Source: a virus. Taken from it: a stretch of 32,335 nucleotides of DNA. A model generated the notes under the pieces. The model was not told where the DNA came from. It was given only the letters and a program-made list of their open reading frames with translations, and did not search any database. Positions 21,783-29,793 of the stretch are shown here, one piece after another. The translations under genes and the position numbers were made by a program. The number at the start of each line of letters is the position of its first letter. Within the stretch, counting starts at the first letter, position 1. The stretch is from IMG/VR virus record IMGVR_UViG_3300042569_000528, positions 1 through 32,335 of that record; one strand, 5' to 3'.

Positions 21783-23581
21783 AAAAAGAAACATATCTGG
21801 GTATAGAAATAGATTATTCACGCGACTCTCTATTTGATAAACTTGGTATCCAGCGACTAGAAGAATCATACATGCGCGAGGACGAAACTTCTCCGCAGCA
21901 TAGATTCGCATATGTTTCTACTACTTTCGCATCAAATCTTGAACATGCTCAGCGTTTATATGAGTATTCATCTAAGCATTGGTTGTCGTATGCGACACCA
22001 ATTCTTTCTTTTGGTCGTTCCAAGCGTGGAATGCCAATCAGTTGTTTTTTAAATTTCATTGATGACACAGCAGAAGGTCTAGTTGAGAATCTCAGCGAAA
22101 CCAGTTGGTTGTCGATGCTTGGGGGTGGAGTTGGAATTGGTTTTGGAATCCGTGCTGCTGATGATAAGTCTACTGGTGTTATGCCACATCTTAAAACTTA
22201 TGACTCTAGTTCCATGGCGTATCGTCAGGGTCGCACTCGTCGTGGCAGTTATGCCGCTTATCTTGACATTAGTCATCCTGACGTGGGACAATTTCTTGAG
22301 ATGCGTAAACCTACTGGTGACCCCAACATACGATGCCTCAATCTACACCACGGAATCAACATTACAGATGACTTCATGGAAATCGTCCAACGATGCATGG
22401 CAGACCAAGATGCAGACGACAGTTGGGATCTGAAAGATCCACATTCTGGAGTAGTTCGCGATACAGTTTCTGCGAAGGAACTCTGGCAGAAGATTCTAGA
22501 ACTGCGTATGATGACGGGTGAACCATATCTGCACTTCATTGATACATCTAATCGTATGATGCCACAGTTCCAGAAGGATCTCGGTCTAAAGATTCATCAG
22601 TCAAATCTCTGTTCAGAAATCATTCTACCAACTGACAAGAAGCGTACTGCTGTTTGTTGTTTGTCTTCAGTCAATCTAGAATATTATGATGCATGGTCTA
22701 AAGATCCATTGTTCCTCAAGGACATGGCAGAGATGCTTGACAATGTTCTACAGTACTTTATTGAAAATGCTCCCAATACAGTGAAACGTGCCAAGTATGC
22801 AGCAATGCGTGAACGGTCAATTGGTATTGGTGCGCTTGGTTTCCATGCTTATCTTCAGCGCAAGGGTATTGCATGGGAGTCGGCAGTTGCCAAGGGAACG
22901 AACATGCGTATGTTCAAACTAATCAAGCAACGTCTTGATGTGGCAAATCTAGAACTTGGTGCTGAACGTGGTGAAGCACCTGATGCTACAGGAACTGGTC
23001 GCCGATTCTCACATACACAGGCAATCGCACCGAATGCATCTTCATCAATCATCATGGGCAATACCAGTCCGTCGATTGAACCATGGCGAGCAAATGCATA
23101 TCGTCAAGATACACTATCGGGTTCATTTCTCAATAAGAATAAATACCTTGACGCGATTATTCTAGAAGAAGCAGCAATCGGCAGACCTGCAGGGTGGTAT
23201 GATGAGGTTTGGTCCTCGATTATCGCCAATGATGGTTCGGTGCAGCACCTTACATGGATGGATGCAATCACCAAGGAAGTGTTCAAGACTTCAATGGAAA
23301 TTGATCAACGTTGGGTTATTGAGCATGCGGCAGACAGACAGAAGTTTATTGATCAGGCACAGTCCCTCAATCTATTCTTCCGTCCTGATGCAAATATCAA
23401 ATATCTTCATGCTGTCCACTTCCTCGCATGGAAGCAGGGGTTGAAGACTTTATATTATTGTCGTTCAGAAAAAATAGGAAAAGCAGACAAGGTTTCTAAG
23501 CGAATTGAGCGTGAAGCAATTAAAGAAATTGACTTCAAGGCAATGATCGATGGTGATAACTGTGTTGCATGCGAAGGATAA
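21779..23581 (+). CDS. nrdA: Class I ribonucleotide reductase large subunit NrdA
   Basis: This 600-residue catalytic subunit reduces ribonucleoside diphosphates. Landmarks are PISCFLNF with reductive Cys89, SNLCSEI (Asn, catalytic Cys, Glu), AVCCLSSVNL (second reductive Cys), KTLYYCRSEK (Tyr-Tyr radical path) and a C-terminal CVACEG (shuttle Cys pair). The N-terminus lacks an ATP-cone; the protein is shorter than cellular NrdA (about 760), as in other phages, so dATP feedback through a cone is presumably absent. The ATGA overlap with the MazG-like gene and following glutaredoxin and NrdB show an operon. Substrate specificity follows the family; activity depends on NrdB at 23818. Confidence 0.96.
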   Translation: MKKETYLGIEIDYSRDSLFDKLGIQRLEESYMREDETSPQHRFAYVSTTFASNLEHAQRLYEYSSKHWLSYATPILSFGRSKRGMPISCFLNFIDDTAEGLVENLSETSWLSMLGGGVGIGFGIRAADDKSTGVMPHLKTYDSSSMAYRQGRTRRGSYAAYLDISHPDVGQFLEMRKPTGDPNIRCLNLHHGINITDDFMEIVQRCMADQDADDSWDLKDPHSGVVRDTVSAKELWQKILELRMMTGEPYLHFIDTSNRMMPQFQKDLGLKIHQSNLCSEIILPTDKKRTAVCCLSSVNLEYYDAWSKDPLFLKDMAEMLDNVLQYFIENAPNTVKRAKYAAMRERSIGIGALGFHAYLQRKGIAWESAVAKGTNMRMFKLIKQRLDVANLELGAERGEAPDATGTGRRFSHTQAIAPNASSSIIMGNTSPSIEPWRANAYRQDTLSGSFLNKNKYLDAIILEEAAIGRPAGWYDEVWSSIIANDGSVQHLTWMDAITKEVFKTSMEIDQRWVIEHAADRQKFIDQAQSLNLFFRPDANIKYLHAVHFLAWKQGLKTLYYCRSEKIGKADKVSKRIEREAIKEIDFKAMIDGDNCVACEG

Positions 23582-23584
23582 GAA

Positions 23585-23821
23585 ATGACAAGTTATTTTG
23601 CACAAATAGTATCAAAACCTGATTGTCCCTACTGCGATCTTGCAAAAGAGTTTATGCAGGGGATGGATATTCAGTATACAGAAATGGTAGTCGGTGAAGA
23701 TTGTCTCTGGGAAGACATTACCGCACAGTTGCCTGATGTGAAGACTGTTCCCCAGATCTGGGTGAATGGCGAGCATGTTGGCGGATACGACGATCTAGTA
23801 AAATGGGCAGAAACCGTATGA
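23585..23821 (+). CDS. Glutaredoxin (CPYC)
   Basis: This 78-residue glutaredoxin/thioredoxin-like protein has the dithiol CPYC at residues 14-17 and the cis-Pro block TVPQIWVNGEHVGGYDD. The position between nrdA and nrdB is standard for the phage redoxin that re-reduces RNR (as NrdC does in T4). The start lies three bases after the nrdA stop and the stop overlaps nrdB by ATGA. Length is typical. Confidence 0.93.
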   Translation: MTSYFAQIVSKPDCPYCDLAKEFMQGMDIQYTEMVVGEDCLWEDITAQLPDVKTVPQIWVNGEHVGGYDDLVKWAETV

Positions 23822-24792
23822 CTTTAATGACAGAACGAGCATATTTTAAACCATTCAACTACCCATGGGCATATGACGCATGGTTGAAACATGAGCAGTC
23901 ACATTGGTTGCACACTGAAGTCCCGATGTCGGAAGATGTCAATGACTGGAAGAAGCGACTAAATGACGGTGAAAAACATTTCCTTACTAACATTTTCCGT
24001 TTCTTCACACAGGGTGACATCGATGTTGCTGGTGGTTATGTGAAGAACTATCTGCCATATTTCCCACAACCTGAAGTTCGTATGATGTTGATGGGGTTTG
24101 CGGCAAGGGAGGCACTACATGTTGCAGCGTATTCTCATCTTATTGAAACACTGGGTATGCCAGAAACGACATATCAAGAATTCCTCGAATATGACTCAAT
24201 GCGTGCAAAGCACGACTACTTTACAGATTTGTCGAATGCAAATGGAACTCCTGAATCAGTCGCGACCAATATCGCTGCATTTAGTGCATTCACTGAGGGT
24301 ATGCAACTGTTCTCATCCTTCATTATGCTCCTCAACTTCCCTCGTCACGGAAAGATGAAGGGAATGGGACAGATCGTTACTTGGTCGATTGTTGATGAAA
24401 CTCAACACGCTGAAGGTATGATTAAACTGTTCCGTTCATACGTTGAAGAAAACCGTGAATTGTGGAATGACGATCTAAAGTCTAAGATCTATACAATTGC
24501 TGAGAAAATGGTAGATCTTGAAGACAAGTTTATCGAACTATCATTTTCGATGGGTGAGATGGAAAATCTAACACAGGATGACGTGAAAAAGTATATTCGT
24601 TATATCTGCGACCGTAGACTGATTAGTCTTGGTATGAAAGGCATCTTTAAAGTAAAGAAGAATCCACTACCATGGGTCGAAGAAATGATCAACGCACCAA
24701 CGCATACCAACTTCTTTGAGAATCGTGCTACCGACTATGCTAAGGGTGCACTATCAGGTAAGTGGGATGACGTCTGGGGCGTAGCAGCATAA
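23818..24792 (+). CDS. nrdB: Class I ribonucleotide reductase small subunit NrdB
   Basis: This 324-residue diiron-tyrosyl-radical subunit is the partner of NrdA. Metal ligands and radical residue are all visible: D67 (TQGDIDV), E98 and H101 (REALHVAAY), Y105 at the usual +7 spacing from E98, then EGMQLF and DETQHAEGM for the other Glu and Glu/His ligands. The C-terminus DVWGVAA is the short tail that docks on NrdA. The start ATG 23818 (ATGA overlap with the glutaredoxin stop) is preferred over the in-frame upstream codon at 23803, which lies inside the glutaredoxin. Confidence 0.95.
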   Translation: MTLMTERAYFKPFNYPWAYDAWLKHEQSHWLHTEVPMSEDVNDWKKRLNDGEKHFLTNIFRFFTQGDIDVAGGYVKNYLPYFPQPEVRMMLMGFAAREALHVAAYSHLIETLGMPETTYQEFLEYDSMRAKHDYFTDLSNANGTPESVATNIAAFSAFTEGMQLFSSFIMLLNFPRHGKMKGMGQIVTWSIVDETQHAEGMIKLFRSYVEENRELWNDDLKSKIYTIAEKMVDLEDKFIELSFSMGEMENLTQDDVKKYIRYICDRRLISLGMKGIFKVKKNPLPWVEEMINAPTHTNFFENRATDYAKGALSGKWDDVWGVAA

Positions 24793-24815
24793 AATTAAAC
24801 GAGAAAGGAACTAAA

Positions 24816-25118
24816 ATGGCGAAGAAACTTACTATTAGAAATACGAGACCTTCATATGAAACTTTATGGTATTTTGAAGCGAATTCAACACAAAATAGTG
24901 CAGTAAGGGAATGGTTAGAAAATAATATCGATAAAGTTACATTTGATTTCGATATCCAAAATGATGCACTTGTTCAGGTCTTAGAGTTTACGTTTACAGA
25001 TGATGTAGTCGCTCAAGAGTTTTCGGCATTTGTTGCATCAGGTAATCTAAGTGGTGCAATGGAGGAGTATAATACTTCCGTAGGCATTACATCAACTCAA
25101 ACCATTACTGATGTGTAA
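24816..25118 (+). CDS. Hypothetical protein
   Basis: This 100-residue acidic protein has a good ribosome binding site (AAAGGA, 24805-24810). It has a mixed alpha/beta look (KLTIRNTRPSYETLWYFEAN, then LVQVLEFTFTDDVVAQEF), no Cys motif and no membrane segment. Its start follows nrdB by 23 bases, so it probably belongs to the RNR unit. Function is unknown. Confidence 0.7.
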   Translation: MAKKLTIRNTRPSYETLWYFEANSTQNSAVREWLENNIDKVTFDFDIQNDALVQVLEFTFTDDVVAQEFSAFVASGNLSGAMEEYNTSVGITSTQTITDV

Positions 25119-25123
25119 TATAC

Positions 25124-25288
25124 ATGTTTGACGAAGAACATGAATGTAATAATTGTGACGCAGTCTTCAAAGTCGATCATGACTTAGATGACGACTATTA
25201 CATAGTCAAACATTGTCCCTTCTGCGGGACAAAAGTAACCGAAGACGAAGAAGATTTGTCTTGGGATGGTTGGGAAGAGGACGAATAA
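25124..25288 (+). CDS. Small zinc-ribbon-like protein (54 aa)
   Basis: The ORF runs from ATG 25124 to TAA 25286-25288. It has two CxxC pairs, CNNC (about residues 8-11) and CPFC (about 32-35), framed by acidic sequence (VDHDLDDDYYIVKH; TEDEEDLSWDGWEEDE). This is the profile of a small zinc ribbon with an acidic tail and resembles short phage Zn-finger proteins. Its role could be binding of polymerase or another protein; unproven. Its last codons overlap a possible late-promoter-like AATAAATA at 25284. Confidence 0.75.
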   Translation: MFDEEHECNNCDAVFKVDHDLDDDYYIVKHCPFCGTKVTEDEEDLSWDGWEEDE

Positions 25289-25291
25289 ATA
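25284..25291 (+). promoter_or_regulatory. Possible late promoter variant AATAAATA
   Basis: AATAAATA (25284-25291) differs from TATAAATA only in the first base. The predicted start would be near 25297, within the left arm of the hairpin 25291-25311. If functional, a late transcript would lack most of that arm. It may be coincidence in AT-rich DNA. Confidence 0.35.
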
Positions 25292-25311
25292 ATCTACTTA
25301 CGGAGTAGATT
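25291..25311 (+). promoter_or_regulatory. Perfect 8-bp hairpin holding the ribosome binding site of the 25312 gene
   Basis: AATCTACT (25291-25298), loop TACGG, then AGTAGATT (25304-25311) form a perfect 8-bp stem. GGAG lies across the loop/right arm and the ATG at 25312 follows immediately, so the structure could hide the ribosome binding site in transcripts that include the left arm. Confidence 0.72.
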
Positions 25312-25668
25312 ATGATTGTTAAGAAAAAACGTAAGCCGTTGCCGAAGAAGGTGCATAGAGTATATTGCACTTACTTCGACGACGGCAAATTTTATATTGG
25401 GTATTCATGTAAGACAGAGAAACTTTTCGAAGCATATTTCGGCAGTTCTTCTTATGTGACCAATTACACTGGCGAGATGCGCAAAGAAGTTGTCGCAGAA
25501 TATGACAGCAAATCGCATGCCAAAGCAGTCGAGCATATCCTGCAATGGGAGCATAGACTCAACAATAATTGTATCAATCAAATGTGGAATGTGCGTCTGA
25601 GACTTGATCATCTGAAAGAATTAAAATTGCCTGATTGGAGACCTGGATGTTTTTCGCAGCACTCTTGA
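25312..25668 (+). CDS. GIY-YIG-like protein (possible homing endonuclease)
   Basis: This 118-residue protein contains VYCTYFDDGKFYIGYS (residues 17-32): V-Y, ten residues, then Y-I-G, the spacing of GIY-YIG nucleases, followed by YFGSS. Later a Glu (WEHRL, near residue 82) and NQMWNVRLR fit the C-terminal half of the small GIY-YIG domain. It lacks a clear DNA-binding extension and is short, so it may be minimal, degenerate or a non-homing relative. The N-terminus is basic (MIVKKKRKPLPKKVHR). It overlaps the following membrane-protein gene by about 22 bases. Its ribosome binding site sits in a perfect hairpin (25291), as in T4 homing-endonuclease genes. Confidence 0.6.
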   Translation: MIVKKKRKPLPKKVHRVYCTYFDDGKFYIGYSCKTEKLFEAYFGSSSYVTNYTGEMRKEVVAEYDSKSHAKAVEHILQWEHRLNNNCINQMWNVRLRLDHLKELKLPDWRPGCFSQHS

Positions 25669-26615
25669 TGCTAACTGCACTTGCGATTACTGGTGTCGCT
25701 GGGTATTTTTCAATACTTGGGTTGATGGCAATTTTCCCAGCATCTCCGATCGCTGTTGCAGTGATGGGTGGTGTGCTTGAAGTCGCCAAACTCATTACTG
25801 CCAGTTGGGTGTATCGCAACTGGAAAAGTGCAAACAAACTGTTGAAGACATACTTCACGATTGCAGTTTGTGTGTTGTCATTTATTACAAGTATGGGCGT
25901 GTTCGGTTATCTTAGTCGATCGCACATTGAACACACTACTGTTGGTGGTTCAGCAGTATTTAAAGTAGAACAACTCGAAAGCAAGAAGGCATCTGCCGAA
26001 AGGAGACTCAAAAATGCACAAACATCTTTGGATACTTTGGACAGACTCACTACTGCAGAGGATGTGCTCGATGCTAATTTTATTAGAAACAGACAGAAAA
26101 GAGAACGTGCGTCCCTCGATAATGAAATTAAGAGTGCGACTGCAGACATTGAGACTATTGAGACTGATCTCATACCGCTCAAAACAGAAAACCTCAAACT
26201 CGAAGCAGAAGTAGGTCCAATAAAATACATCGCAGAACTGTTCTATGGTAGTGGTGATACCGCTACCGTGGATAAAGCAGTGCGTCTGATGATTATCATG
26301 CTTATCTTCGTATTCGATCCTTTAGCAATTTTATTGATTATTGCTGCCAACATGACACTATTAGGCTTGACAAAAAGAGAAGAATCAGGTATAGTAGACT
26401 ATGTCGTCGTTGATGAGGTTAAACCAAAGAAAGTTGTTCGAACTGCTAAGAAACCGAAGAAGAAACCTGTTGTTGAAACACCAGACTTCTTTACGTTCGA
26501 AAAACATGAGAATAAATCTCTTTCGACGCATGACATACCAGCGCCAGATCCTCCGAGGAGATCCTGGAGGGATGGTAAGATTATTATTGATGAAAACAAT
26601 ATAAGGAAAATGTGA
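25647..26615 (+). CDS. Membrane protein with central coiled coil
   Basis: This 322-residue protein starts at ATG 25647 (GGAG six bases upstream); a TTG at 25635 is in frame. Three N-terminal hydrophobic segments (FFAALLMLTALAITGVAGYF; SPIAVAVMGGVLEVAKLITA; YFTIAVCVLSFITSMGVFGY) are followed by a Lys/Glu/Ala coiled coil (EQLESKKASAERRLKNAQTS on, about residues 110-190). A fourth hydrophobic stretch (LMIIMLIFVFDPLAILLIIA) precedes a basic Lys/Pro-rich tail. This architecture is known in uncharacterised T4-superfamily membrane proteins. A role in membrane remodelling or host interaction is inference. The last third overlaps a consensus promoter at 26367. Confidence 0.72.
   Translation: MFFAALLMLTALAITGVAGYFSILGLMAIFPASPIAVAVMGGVLEVAKLITASWVYRNWKSANKLLKTYFTIAVCVLSFITSMGVFGYLSRSHIEHTTVGGSAVFKVEQLESKKASAERRLKNAQTSLDTLDRLTTAEDVLDANFIRNRQKRERASLDNEIKSATADIETIETDLIPLKTENLKLEAEVGPIKYIAELFYGSGDTATVDKAVRLMIIMLIFVFDPLAILLIIAANMTLLGLTKREESGIVDYVVVDEVKPKKVVRTAKKPKKKPVVETPDFFTFEKHENKSLSTHDIPAPDPPRRSWRDGKIIIDENNIRKM
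26367..26395 (+). promoter_or_regulatory. Consensus promoter inside the membrane-protein gene
   Basis: TTGACA (26367-26372), 17 bases, TATAGT (26390-26395). Both boxes equal those before tRNA-Arg. Inside coding DNA, it would start transcription near 26402 and serve the genes from 26615. Confidence 0.6.
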
Positions 26616-26872
26616 TGGATATTATGAATCAAGAATGGCGCGACGGTCTGAAGGTAACTCTTGCTCAGGGTGAAGCGACTGTCAGTTTTACGAAACTGAA
26701 TGGTCAAGAACGTGTGATGCGCTGCACTCTACAAGAGAGTGTTGTTCCCCCATACAGTGAAAAGGGAACAAAGACAAAACCGCCCAGCGGTGAAACCCTC
26801 GCAGTTTGGGATCTAGAAAAAGGTGAGTGGCGAGCATTTCGTTACGACCGCATCACCTCCGTTAAATTTTAG
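26615..26872 (+). CDS. DUF2693-like small protein
   Basis: This 85-residue protein starts at ATG 26615 (TGATG overlap; AAGGA seven bases upstream; a GTG three bases earlier is also in frame). It reads LKVTLAQGEATVSFTKLNGQ, then RVMRCTLQESVVPP, and ends AVWDLEKGEWRAFRYDRIT followed by SVKF. That V-x-F-TK-NG-x-x-RVM-CTL pattern with a W-RxFR-D end matches a small T4-family protein I recall as DUF2693, of unknown function (WYL-like, possibly nucleic-acid or ligand binding). It sits ahead of a strong promoter. Confidence 0.78.
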   Translation: MDIMNQEWRDGLKVTLAQGEATVSFTKLNGQERVMRCTLQESVVPPYSEKGTKTKPPSGETLAVWDLEKGEWRAFRYDRITSVKF

Positions 26873-26875
26873 GGC

Positions 26876-26904
26876 TTGACTTTTCCCACAAATTATAGTA
26901 TAGT
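26876..26904 (+). promoter_or_regulatory. Sigma70-like promoter before the 26932 gene
   Basis: TTGACT (26876-26881), 17 bases, TATAGT (26899-26904), with TTAGGGC just 5' of the -35, the same extension as at 31728. The start is expected near 26911, so only the second in-frame ATG (26932) has a leader. Confidence 0.78.
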
Positions 26905-26931
26905 GGATATATTATGAAGAAAGGTGAATCT

Positions 26932-28056
26932 ATGTATAAGTTGAAAGTTCCTGTTGCTGATTCTAAGGTCATGGGTGTAGAACCAATCTGGGTTGAAGAC
27001 TATGCACCCGCAGATTACCAGTCAGAATATGGCAAGGCATTAAATTGGTATAACTTCATCGTTGACCAGAAAGATTGTCGTGCGTTTCTTGTTGACTGGT
27101 TCAAGGGTGATGCTACCAAACTCAAAGCAATCAGTCAGTTATCCGACAAGATGCTCCCTCGGACATATGCTAACAGTGCACGTATCGCTATGCGTGGATT
27201 TCCACTCACCGATGAGAATAAGGCACGCATCTGGGAAAAGGTGGAAGAACGTGTCAATAAGAAAACTGTTCTGATTGAAGATGACTCCACTGTGCCCGAC
27301 CCTGTTGTTAAAGTAGTGAAGAAACCGCTGGTTGCGTCTGCCTTCGTTGTATCTGAAGTCAATGATGAGATTGAGAATTTGATCGCTGGCGAAGATACTC
27401 GTAACATTGCACAGATTCTAATGCCTTATCGTTTGTCAGATAAGAACTATCTTGACTGTGTTGAAAAGATTGAACCTATCCTTGCCGAGTTTGCAGAACT
27501 TGTAGAAGTTCGTCGTCTATCCAAGAGTCAGATGACTGATGGGCAGGAACAACTACTAGAAAGTTATGCTCATCTGACGAGCATGAAGTCTGTTAAAGAT
27601 ATTGTTAAACTGCTCGAAACATATATCAGTGATCTTAAGAAATCCTATGTCAGCAAGCAGGTTGCTAAGGTTCGCAAGAAGAAACCAAAGGATAAGTCCA
27701 AGTTGGTTCAGAATCTAAAGTTCCTCGTGGAAGATACTGCACTTGGTGTCACCAGCGTCGAACCTATTAATCTACTAAACTGTAGTGAAGTATGGACATT
27801 CGATACCAAGACTCGGAAGATCTCTAAATTCTTCAGCCCAGTCAGTGGAAGCATTACTGTAAAGGGTGCAAGTCTTGTAGGATTTGATGCGAACTTCTCT
27901 AACTCACGACTTCTTCGTAAACCAGAGACTCAAGTAAAAGAATTTTCTGAACTAGCGAAAAAAGACTTGACTAAATGGTACTCAGCCGTTAAAAGTAAGA
28001 GTGCGCCTGTTCGTGCACGATTGACTCCAACTACATTAATTTTGAAAGTGTTTTAA
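26932..28056 (+). CDS. Conserved phage protein, unknown function
   Basis: This 374-residue protein starts at ATG 26932 because AGGTGA lies five bases upstream and the promoter TSS is about 26911; an ATG at 26914 has no ribosome binding site. Its N-terminal third (WVEDYAPADYQSEYGKALNW, YNFIVDQKDCRAFLVDW) is compact and helical. A variable linker (DDSTVPDPVVKVVKKPLV), a Lys-rich stretch (QVAKVRKKKPKDKSKLV) and a beta-rich end (CSEVWTFDTKTRKISKFF and GSITVKGASLVGFDANFS) follow. I recall similar proteins in marine T4-type phages without known function. It is transcribed with the 28056 gene (TAATG) and RNase H. Confidence 0.78.
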   Translation: MYKLKVPVADSKVMGVEPIWVEDYAPADYQSEYGKALNWYNFIVDQKDCRAFLVDWFKGDATKLKAISQLSDKMLPRTYANSARIAMRGFPLTDENKARIWEKVEERVNKKTVLIEDDSTVPDPVVKVVKKPLVASAFVVSEVNDEIENLIAGEDTRNIAQILMPYRLSDKNYLDCVEKIEPILAEFAELVEVRRLSKSQMTDGQEQLLESYAHLTSMKSVKDIVKLLETYISDLKKSYVSKQVAKVRKKKPKDKSKLVQNLKFLVEDTALGVTSVEPINLLNCSEVWTFDTKTRKISKFFSPVSGSITVKGASLVGFDANFSNSRLLRKPETQVKEFSELAKKDLTKWYSAVKSKSAPVRARLTPTTLILKVF

Positions 28057-28388
28057 TGACCGATAAAAGTGACAATATTACTTACCTGAAGACGAATGTA
28101 GTTAAGGAGATCGACAAAGAATCTCTAAGTTATTTCCTTGAAGGTGCTACAGAATATGCAGCATATCAAGAGGCGGAGGCATTCGCACAAGCCTGTCTGC
28201 GGGGTATTCTTATGGCGGCAGAGAAAAAGATTGGTCTTAAGAATGAGAACTTTCATTCTGATGCTGCCGTTATCGCTGTTATGATCACTGGTTTATACAT
28301 GCGGCAAGCAGGAGTTGAATGTCCTGAGATTAACATGCTTGATGACGTTCGTGAAGCATTAACTGTTACGAAAGAAGACATAGAATGA
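28056..28388 (+). CDS. Hypothetical protein
   Basis: This 110-residue helical acidic protein overlaps the preceding stop by TAATG and the RNase H start by ATGA, so it is co-translated. The body (ATEYAAYQEAEAFAQACLRG, then MAAEKKIGL and AAVIAVMITGLYMRQAGVEC) is amphipathic and Ala-rich. I do not recognise a family. The genomic link to the RNase H suggests DNA metabolism. Confidence 0.72.
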   Translation: MTDKSDNITYLKTNVVKEIDKESLSYFLEGATEYAAYQEAEAFAQACLRGILMAAEKKIGLKNENFHSDAAVIAVMITGLYMRQAGVECPEINMLDDVREALTVTKEDIE

Positions 28389-29266
28389 TTGTTGTTGATT
28401 TTAACCAGACTGCTATCAGCAGTATGATGGCAGAACTAGGTGGTCGTCGTGATGTGGAAGTCAATCTTCCGCTGATTCGGCACATGATCATCAATGCCAT
28501 TCGTTCATATAAGCGGAAGTTTGGTGCTGAGTTTGGCAGCATTGTGATTGCTTGTGATAACCGTCACTACTGGCGTCGTCAGTATTTTCCTAACTATAAG
28601 GCGAATCGTAAGAAAGCACGGCAGGAGTCTGGGTTTGATTGGTCTGCTATCTTCGAAGCACTACACCAAATTCGTAGCGAGTTGCAAGAACACTTTCCGT
28701 ATCCTGTAATCGACGTTGATGGGGCAGAGGCAGATGATGTTATTGCAGTACTCGCCGAATATAGTCAGACCATGAACACTGATGGTCTCATACCTAGTGC
28801 TGAACCATTCCTTGTTCTGTCTGGTGACCATGACTTTCAGCAACTACAGAAGTGGAGCAATGTTAAACAGTATGCTCCTGTTCAGAAGAAGTTCTGTAAG
28901 TTGAAGGAATCACCTGAAGCAGTGCTCATGGAACACATTATCATGGGGGATAAGGGTGACGGTGTTCCGAACCTCCTATCTGATGATGATACTTTCATCA
29001 ATGGTCAGCGTCAGCGTCCTATTCGCAAAGATAAACTTGCTGAATGGAAAACGCAGAAACCAGAAGAGTTTATCACCAGTGATGAAATGTGGCGCAATTT
29101 CCAGCGTAACCGTGAACTGGTTGACCTGTCGCGTATTCCTGAGGACATCAAAGTAGCGATTATAGATAGTTATGAGAAACAACTGGGTGGAGATCGCTCA
29201 GGTCTGTTGAACTATTTTATCGCCAATCGTATGAAGCAGATGATTGAACTCGTTGATGAATTTTAA
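28385..29266 (+). CDS. rnh: T4-type RNase H (5'-3' exonuclease, FEN/PIN)
   Basis: This 293-residue nuclease of the T4 RNase H/FEN family removes RNA primers and adjoining DNA on the lagging strand. Acidic metal ligands are visible: D5 (VVDFN), D58 (ACDNRHYWRRQYFPNYK, with the conserved R-x-x-x-P-x-YK helix), D112-E115-D117-D118 (VDGAEADDVI) and D148-D150 (SGDHDF). GDKGDGVPN near 199-207 is the H3TH-type DNA-binding loop. The C-terminal Asp-Glu-Phe end may bind the clamp. It couples by ATGA to the upstream gene. Confidence 0.92.
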   Translation: MIVVDFNQTAISSMMAELGGRRDVEVNLPLIRHMIINAIRSYKRKFGAEFGSIVIACDNRHYWRRQYFPNYKANRKKARQESGFDWSAIFEALHQIRSELQEHFPYPVIDVDGAEADDVIAVLAEYSQTMNTDGLIPSAEPFLVLSGDHDFQQLQKWSNVKQYAPVQKKFCKLKESPEAVLMEHIIMGDKGDGVPNLLSDDDTFINGQRQRPIRKDKLAEWKTQKPEEFITSDEMWRNFQRNRELVDLSRIPEDIKVAIIDSYEKQLGGDRSGLLNYFIANRMKQMIELVDEF

Positions 29267-29280
29267 AAGAAAGACTTGAA

Positions 29281-29784
29281 ATGGCACAAAGACTACCACC
29301 AAAGAAATTTAAGCAGATAGATGAGGCACTTGATTGGGCATGCGAGGCAGACACGACTGACGAATTGCGCGAACGTGTGAGAGCAATCTCGCTCGGCAAT
29401 TCTGTTCTCATGCGATTTGTTGCATGGGGCGTCGGATATGAGCAAGGTCCAATTAATCTTCCCGATGGTCCAACTCCATATAAGGATGAGGGACTACCTG
29501 CTAACATGGCAGATACAACCATCACCCAAGAGTTCCGTCGAATTTTGACTCTCTTACCAGAAGGCAGCGCCAGTAAAGTACCGCAGTTCCGCCGCGAGGA
29601 AATTTGGATGCAGACATGTCAGGGGTTGCAAATTAAAGAAGCGAAATTGCTTGATCACATTAAGGATCAAACTTTGCTTGAAGCATATCCTCGTCTCGCG
29701 GAAGTTCTTGAAAGTTTCCTGACAGGTTGGAAAGCGCCAGAGGTTAAGAAGAAGAAAGCGCCAAAAAAATCCTTAGTAGTATAA
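29281..29784 (+). CDS. Conserved phage protein (DUF6433-like)
   Basis: This 167-residue protein begins QRLPPKKFKQIDEALDWACE. It contains RVRAISLGNSVLMRFVAWGV, then TTITQEFRRI and WMQTCQGLQIKEAKLLDHIK, and ends in a Lys-rich tail (EVKKKKAPKKSLVV). I recall this as a conserved myophage family (DUF6433) without known function. It lies 14 bases after the RNase H gene, suggesting a replication-linked role. Confidence 0.78.
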   Translation: MAQRLPPKKFKQIDEALDWACEADTTDELRERVRAISLGNSVLMRFVAWGVGYEQGPINLPDGPTPYKDEGLPANMADTTITQEFRRILTLLPEGSASKVPQFRREEIWMQTCQGLQIKEAKLLDHIKDQTLLEAYPRLAEVLESFLTGWKAPEVKKKKAPKKSLVV

Positions 29785-29793
29785 AAGTTAGTT

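Noticed and set aside
25907-26230. Minus-strand ORF across the coiled-coil region
   Set aside because: Shadow of Glu/Lys/Ser codons; no other minus-strand genes.
26914-26931. First ATG after the 26876 promoter as gene start
   Set aside because: No ribosome binding site and only about three bases after the expected transcript start; the next ATG has AGGTGA.
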